A stretch of DNA of 34,107 nt from positions 1 to 34,107 of the forward strand of contig CAYPZT010000009.1 of NCBI GenBank assembly GCA_964415435.1, in the 5' to 3' direction. This stretch comes from CAYPZT01 sp964415435 (lineage in GTDB: Bacteria; Patescibacteriota; Microgenomatia; UBA1406; GWC2-37-13). Position 1 is the first letter of the stretch. Each line of letters starts with the position of its first letter. Positions 30,761-34,107 of this stretch are shown here, piece after piece. The notes under the pieces were generated by a model. That model did no database searches. It had not been told where the DNA came from and was given only the letters and a program-made list of their open reading frames with translations. The position numbers were made by a program, and so were the translations under genes.

Positions 30761-31303
30761 ATGAAACATACATACATCTTCGCGCTGATAATAATTTGTG
30801 TGGCGCTTGCGGCTGGAGCACTTATTTTTTTAAAGCAAGAAAAGACAAAGACAGCGAAGATGATCGAAAAGGAGGATGCGATGGTGGAAGAATCGGAGGG
30901 CGTCGATGATACCAAGATGATGGCAGACAATTCCTACATGGGGTCCGTAATCGCAGGGACACAATCTCCCTATGTTGAGTTTTCAGAGGATGATTACGAA
31001 AAAGCGTTGCAGGAAGGAAAAACCGTAGTACTTAATTTTTATGCAAACTGGTGTCCCATATGCCGAGGTGAAGCTCCAGAGATAGAATCTGGATTCGAAT
31101 CACTGAATGATGAACAAATAATTGGATTCAGGGTTAACTATAATGATAGTGATACGGACGAGAATGAGAAAAAACTGGCGGAGCAGTTTAAAGTACCGTA
31201 CCAGCATACAAAAATTATTCTTAAGGACGGAAAAGAAGTATATCGGGACAATAACCCATGGGACAAAGAAATGTTTTTAAAAACAATTAAAGCGTATCGG
31301 TAA
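30761..31303 (+). CDS. Membrane-anchored thioredoxin-family protein
   Basis: A 181-residue protein with an N-terminal membrane anchor (about 4-25), a charged linker (26-72) and an extracytoplasmic thioredoxin domain. The active site is NWCPIC, with Cys98 and Cys101. The position of the usual cis-proline (VPYQHT, residues 145-150) has His149 instead of Pro, which should change substrate release and redox potential. ATG 30761 is preferred over an in-frame TTG at 30755. Its stop is 3 nt before the CcdA-DipZ gene, whose membrane domain is the likely electron donor. Confidence 0.85.
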   Translation: MKHTYIFALIIICVALAAGALIFLKQEKTKTAKMIEKEDAMVEESEGVDDTKMMADNSYMGSVIAGTQSPYVEFSEDDYEKALQEGKTVVLNFYANWCPICRGEAPEIESGFESLNDEQIIGFRVNYNDSDTDENEKKLAEQFKVPYQHTKIILKDGKEVYRDNNPWDKEMFLKTIKAYR

Positions 31304-31306
31304 TAT

Positions 31307-33064
31307 ATGTCAGTTTTACTATTATTCGCATTTATATCGGGGCTTCTTACAATCGCGGCGCCTTGCATTTGGCCCCTTCTGCCGATTATTCTTTCAGCTT
31401 CGACGACTGGAGGTAGGAAAAAACCGCTGGGGATAACACTTGGTATTATGATAAGTTTTGCCTTTTTCACCCTGACGCTTTCTTATGTTGTAAAACTTAT
31501 CCCGTTTGATCCTAACGCTCTCAGACTTTTTGCAGTCGTGGTCATTGGTTTCCTCGGTCTGACGTTAGTTATTCCTGCGCTTAACAAGGTGGTTGAGGGA
31601 TGGGTGAGTAGGTTAAGCGGCAGATTTGGAGGAAATATGCAGAAAGCGGGTTCTGGGTTTAAAGGAGGATTTGTTACGGGCGCGGCACTTGGGATTGTAT
31701 GGTCACCATGTGCGGGGCCCATACTTGCAACGATCGCCACACTTGCCGCAACCACTTCAGTCAGCATTGGAATCGTTGCGGTTACTGTTTCATATGTGAT
31801 AGGTGTGGGTATTCCTCTTTTTTTCTTTTCACTCCTTGGCGCTCATCTTTTTTCCAAAAGCAGAGTAATTTCTCAATATACAGGGCCGATTCAGCAGGTA
31901 TTCGGCGTGATCATGATTGCCACAGCGCTTCTAATTTTCACAAATTATGACAAAGTACTTCAGGCAAAACTACTGGATTTGGTGCCGTCGTATTCTAATT
32001 TTATTTTTAAGATTGAAAATAATCCTGCCGTAAAAGACGAGCTGGACAAATTAAGACACAATACATCCACTGACACATTCGAAGGGGTGCCAATGGATGT
32101 TACAGATATAAACACAACGCTCCCCGTTCTGGGTAGGGCGCCGGAATTTGTGGGAATAGAAAAATGGCTTAATACACCCGGAGGAAAACCACTAACTCTG
32201 GCTGAATTGAAGGGTAAGGTGGTACTAGTCGATTTCTGGACATATACCTGTATAAACTGCATTCGGACACTTCCTCATATAGTTTCCTGGTATGACAAAT
32301 ATAAAGACAGCGGTTTTGAGGTGATAGGTGTACATACACCGGAATTTGAGTTTGAAAAAAATACTGACAATGTCCTTGCCGCACTGGCTCAGTATGGGAT
32401 TAAATATCCTGTTGCTCAGGATAACGATTATAGTACCTGGCGCGCATATGATAACCATTACTGGCCAGCGAAATATCTTATTGATGCAAAGGGTAATGTG
32501 CGCTATATCCACTTTGGAGAAGGACAATATGAAGAGACGGAGGCGGCAATCCAATTACTTTTGGCAGAGGCTGGAAAGACCGTCACCGATTCTTCTGCCA
32601 AAGAGGAAGATATAACGCCTCGATTCCGAACGTCGCCTGAAACATATCTCGGGTCACTTCGTATGGAACGGTTTGTCTCCGATCAGGCTGCAGTAGAAGG
32701 GGAGGGAAGATATAGCCTGTCTACTGAACCACCGACGAATTATTTCGGATATGAAGGAGACTGGACAATATTTCCGGAATATTCATCCTCTGGAAAAGGT
32801 TCAAAATTAAAATACCATTTTTATGGTTCTAAAGTCTTCCTTGTAATTCATCCTAATGGTCAAAACGATACGGTAAGGGTGTTTCTTGATGGAAAACCAG
32901 TATCGGCGGAATTGTCAGGTAAGGATGTTATTGACGGAAAAGTGAGCGTAACAGAGCCGCGGTTGTATGAGCTAGTTGATCTAGGGAACCTACCACAGGA
33001 TCATGTGATTGAGTTGATTTTTGATTCAGCTGGAACAAAGGTTTTCGCATTTACCTTCGGTTAA
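31307..33064 (+). CDS. DipZ-like fusion: CcdA membrane domain, TlpA-type thioredoxin and C-terminal beta domain
   Basis: A 585-residue thiol reductant conduit. Residues 1-215 form the six-helix CcdA/DsbD domain with the reactive pair Cys20 (APCIWP) and Cys135 (SPCAGP). A linker (216-270) leads to a TlpA-like thioredoxin domain with WTYTCINC (Cys315, Cys318), followed by a C-terminal beta-sandwich (about 440-585) like the carbohydrate-module-type end of mycobacterial DipZ. The first domain takes electrons from cytosolic thioredoxin, and the second hands them to outside targets. The upstream membrane thioredoxin is a probable second acceptor. It is the last gene of the XRE operon. Confidence 0.9.
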   Translation: MSVLLLFAFISGLLTIAAPCIWPLLPIILSASTTGGRKKPLGITLGIMISFAFFTLTLSYVVKLIPFDPNALRLFAVVVIGFLGLTLVIPALNKVVEGWVSRLSGRFGGNMQKAGSGFKGGFVTGAALGIVWSPCAGPILATIATLAATTSVSIGIVAVTVSYVIGVGIPLFFFSLLGAHLFSKSRVISQYTGPIQQVFGVIMIATALLIFTNYDKVLQAKLLDLVPSYSNFIFKIENNPAVKDELDKLRHNTSTDTFEGVPMDVTDINTTLPVLGRAPEFVGIEKWLNTPGGKPLTLAELKGKVVLVDFWTYTCINCIRTLPHIVSWYDKYKDSGFEVIGVHTPEFEFEKNTDNVLAALAQYGIKYPVAQDNDYSTWRAYDNHYWPAKYLIDAKGNVRYIHFGEGQYEETEAAIQLLLAEAGKTVTDSSAKEEDITPRFRTSPETYLGSLRMERFVSDQAAVEGEGRYSLSTEPPTNYFGYEGDWTIFPEYSSSGKGSKLKYHFYGSKVFLVIHPNGQNDTVRVFLDGKPVSAELSGKDVIDGKVSVTEPRLYELVDLGNLPQDHVIELIFDSAGTKVFAFTFG

Positions 33065-33067
33065 TTA

Positions 33068-33544
33068 TTACTTACTTATGATAAGAGGAGTTGGAAAGGG
33101 TGTGTTTGTATACTCCTTATATCGTTGAATCATTTCTTCATGATCAAATGCCAGTTGAGAAGCTGGCGGCAGGGCATCGAGCTTAAACCAACGTATATCA
33201 GTGCTTTCATCATCAGGTTCGGCAACTTTCTTAAGAGGTTTCACGATATAGGTAAATACGAGGTTATTCCGCTCATCGTTTTTGCGATACTGGTTGTCGA
33301 CAATAAGAAATAGTTTGTCGAGCTCTATATCGTATCCTGTTTCCTCGCGGGCTTCTCTCTTTACACAGTGTTCCAGAGTTTCGTGAAGATCAAGATATCC
33401 CCCAACGAGTGCATATTTGTCTCCTTCAAGAAAGTGCGGCGCACGTTTTACCAATAGTATCTGGTCTCCATCAACAACAAGCATATCTACCACGACGTGA
33501 CGAAGGTTTGTTTTTGCTCCATCTTCAAACTGACAGGTAATCAT
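33068..33544 (-). CDS. NUDIX hydrolase
   Basis: A 158-residue pyrophosphohydrolase with a complete Nudix box, G-x5-E-x7-REUxEExGU: Gly49, Glu55, Arg63-Glu64, Glu67-Glu68 and Gly70. The box coordinates Mg2+ and cleaves X-linked nucleoside diphosphates. The flanking VVVDMLVVDGDQILLVKRAPH is a typical first strand pair. It resembles ADP-ribose or oxidised-nucleotide hydrolases, but the substrate is not decided by the box. It starts 1 nt after the EamA gene and converges on dipZ with 3 bp between stops. Confidence 0.92.
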   Translation of the reverse strand: MITCQFEDGAKTNLRHVVVDMLVVDGDQILLVKRAPHFLEGDKYALVGGYLDLHETLEHCVKREAREETGYDIELDKLFLIVDNQYRKNDERNNLVFTYIVKPLKKVAEPDDESTDIRWFKLDALPPASQLAFDHEEMIQRYKEYTNTPFPTPLIISK

Positions 33545-33545
33545 C

Positions 33546-34107
33546 TTATTTTTTTAAACCCACTTTACTTAAAAGCTTTTCCTCGATTTTCATATTTGGT
33601 ATTACAATCGCGAGCATTATAAATACGCCGCCAATGAACTCCCAAATACTAGGATATTCCTTAAATACCAAACTTGCAAAGAGAGGTCCAAAAAACAACT
33701 CAGAAGAAATAATGATAGTTCCTAAATTCAAGTCAAAGTTTTGGAATCCAACAAGGGTCAGATAAGAAATACCTATGAGAAGTGCGCCAAAAATTAGTCC
33801 TACGATAATGGTCGAAGATGAAAGTTGGAGGGAGAACGATGAATTAAACGACAACATAAGGAAGGTTGCAACGATAATTCCTCCAACCATCTGTAGCATA
33901 ACCAAAACGAGTCTGTCGACTTTACCAGCAAGATATTTCCTGAAAGCATTGGCAACGGCATCAAGTATTCCGGATGACAATCCAAAAATAAATCCGATAT
34001 TTAAAGCGTTCGCGGAAAGTGAAGGATAATCTAAGAAGAGCAACCCGATTCCCACAAGCACTAAGCTTACTACCTTCATCTGGGTAAGTTTTTCTTTAAA
34101 AAACATA
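33546..34107 (-). CDS. EamA/DMT-family transporter, N-terminal part outside the window
   Basis: The visible 187 or fewer residues give the C-terminal half of an EamA drug/metabolite transporter: KEKLTQMKVVSLVLVGIGLLFLDY (the end of the first EamA repeat) and the second repeat of five helices, ending in the typical ELFFGPLFASLVFKEYPSIWEFIGGVFIMLAIV. The reading frame continues through the right edge. The ATG at 34104-34106 is probably internal, since an EamA protein normally has ten helices and about 290 residues. Substrate unknown. It is followed by the NUDIX gene after 1 nt. Confidence 0.85.
   Translation of the reverse strand, partial: MFFKEKLTQMKVVSLVLVGIGLLFLDYPSLSANALNIGFIFGLSSGILDAVANAFRKYLAGKVDRLVLVMLQMVGGIIVATFLMLSFNSSFSLQLSSSTIIVGLIFGALLIGISYLTLVGFQNFDLNLGTIIISSELFFGPLFASLVFKEYPSIWEFIGGVFIMLAIVIPNMKIEEKLLSKVGLKK

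Noticed and set aside
1..34107. Alternative genetic code (TGA as Gly or Trp)
   Set aside because: TGA ends recA, nfeD and other genes at the expected family lengths, and no gene has an internal in-frame TGA.

Overview
The window reads as a gene-dense chromosomal segment of an uncultivated bacterium with a reduced genome, most likely Candidate Phyla Radiation (Patescibacteria), perhaps the Microgenomates side. The basis is gene content and style: a DUF5667 exported protein, CPR-type cysteine-repeat and Pro/Thr-linker surface proteins, 1-11 bp overlaps between genes, almost no Shine-Dalgarno sequences, and -10 boxes only 6-8 nt upstream of start codons. TGA is used as an ordinary stop (recA, nfeD), so this is not a code-25 lineage. 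The lineage call is inference; no rRNA is present. I see no insertion sequence, phage module, CRISPR array or ordinary tRNA.

Layout. 1-4260: small membrane protein (cut by the window edge), RBBP9-type hydrolase, pgi and manA (sugar phosphate entry), and a UbiA-type phosphoribosyl/prenyl transferase. 4311-8101: recA-recX, rny (RNase Y) and an HU gene with a consensus promoter, long leader and strong terminator. 8113-12558: DUF5667 protein, O-antigen-ligase-like protein, and an nfeD / SPFH / membrane-CAP operon. 12592-13499: smpB followed directly by ssrA (tmRNA). 13528-17378: copper operon csoR / UreH-cupredoxin fusion / HMA chaperone / copA with a palindromic operator. 17441-22016: Ig-like surface protein, ABC exporter, CRP-family regulator with a palindrome shared with a VKOR gene, and a 2-hydroxyacid dehydrogenase. 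22087-25530: two surface proteins, a ZIP transporter, a Fur-family regulator with a perfect palindrome in its promoter, and an acyltransferase. 25557-30077: unknown protein, MFS pump, RsmB-like methyltransferase, GH39-like glycosidase. 30124-33064: XRE regulator / membrane protein / membrane thioredoxin / DipZ-like CcdA-thioredoxin operon with its own operator. 33068-34107: NUDIX hydrolase and a cut-off EamA transporter.

Two themes link the genes. One is envelope thiol and metal chemistry: a VKOR (disulfide-forming), a CcdA-DipZ reductive pathway, a secreted protein with twelve regularly spaced cysteines in its repeats, copper export and zinc or iron uptake. The other is compact regulation: at least eight genes have TATAAT or TACAAT ending 6-8 nt before the ATG, which predicts leaderless mRNAs, and four local regulators (CsoR, CRP-like, Fur-like, XRE) each have a palindrome in or next to their own promoter.

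No wholly new system is proven. The best candidates for undescribed biology are the pair of surface proteins at 22087-23261, the membrane-CAP protein of the SPFH operon, the unknown protein at 25557-26372, and the XRE-controlled redox operon.
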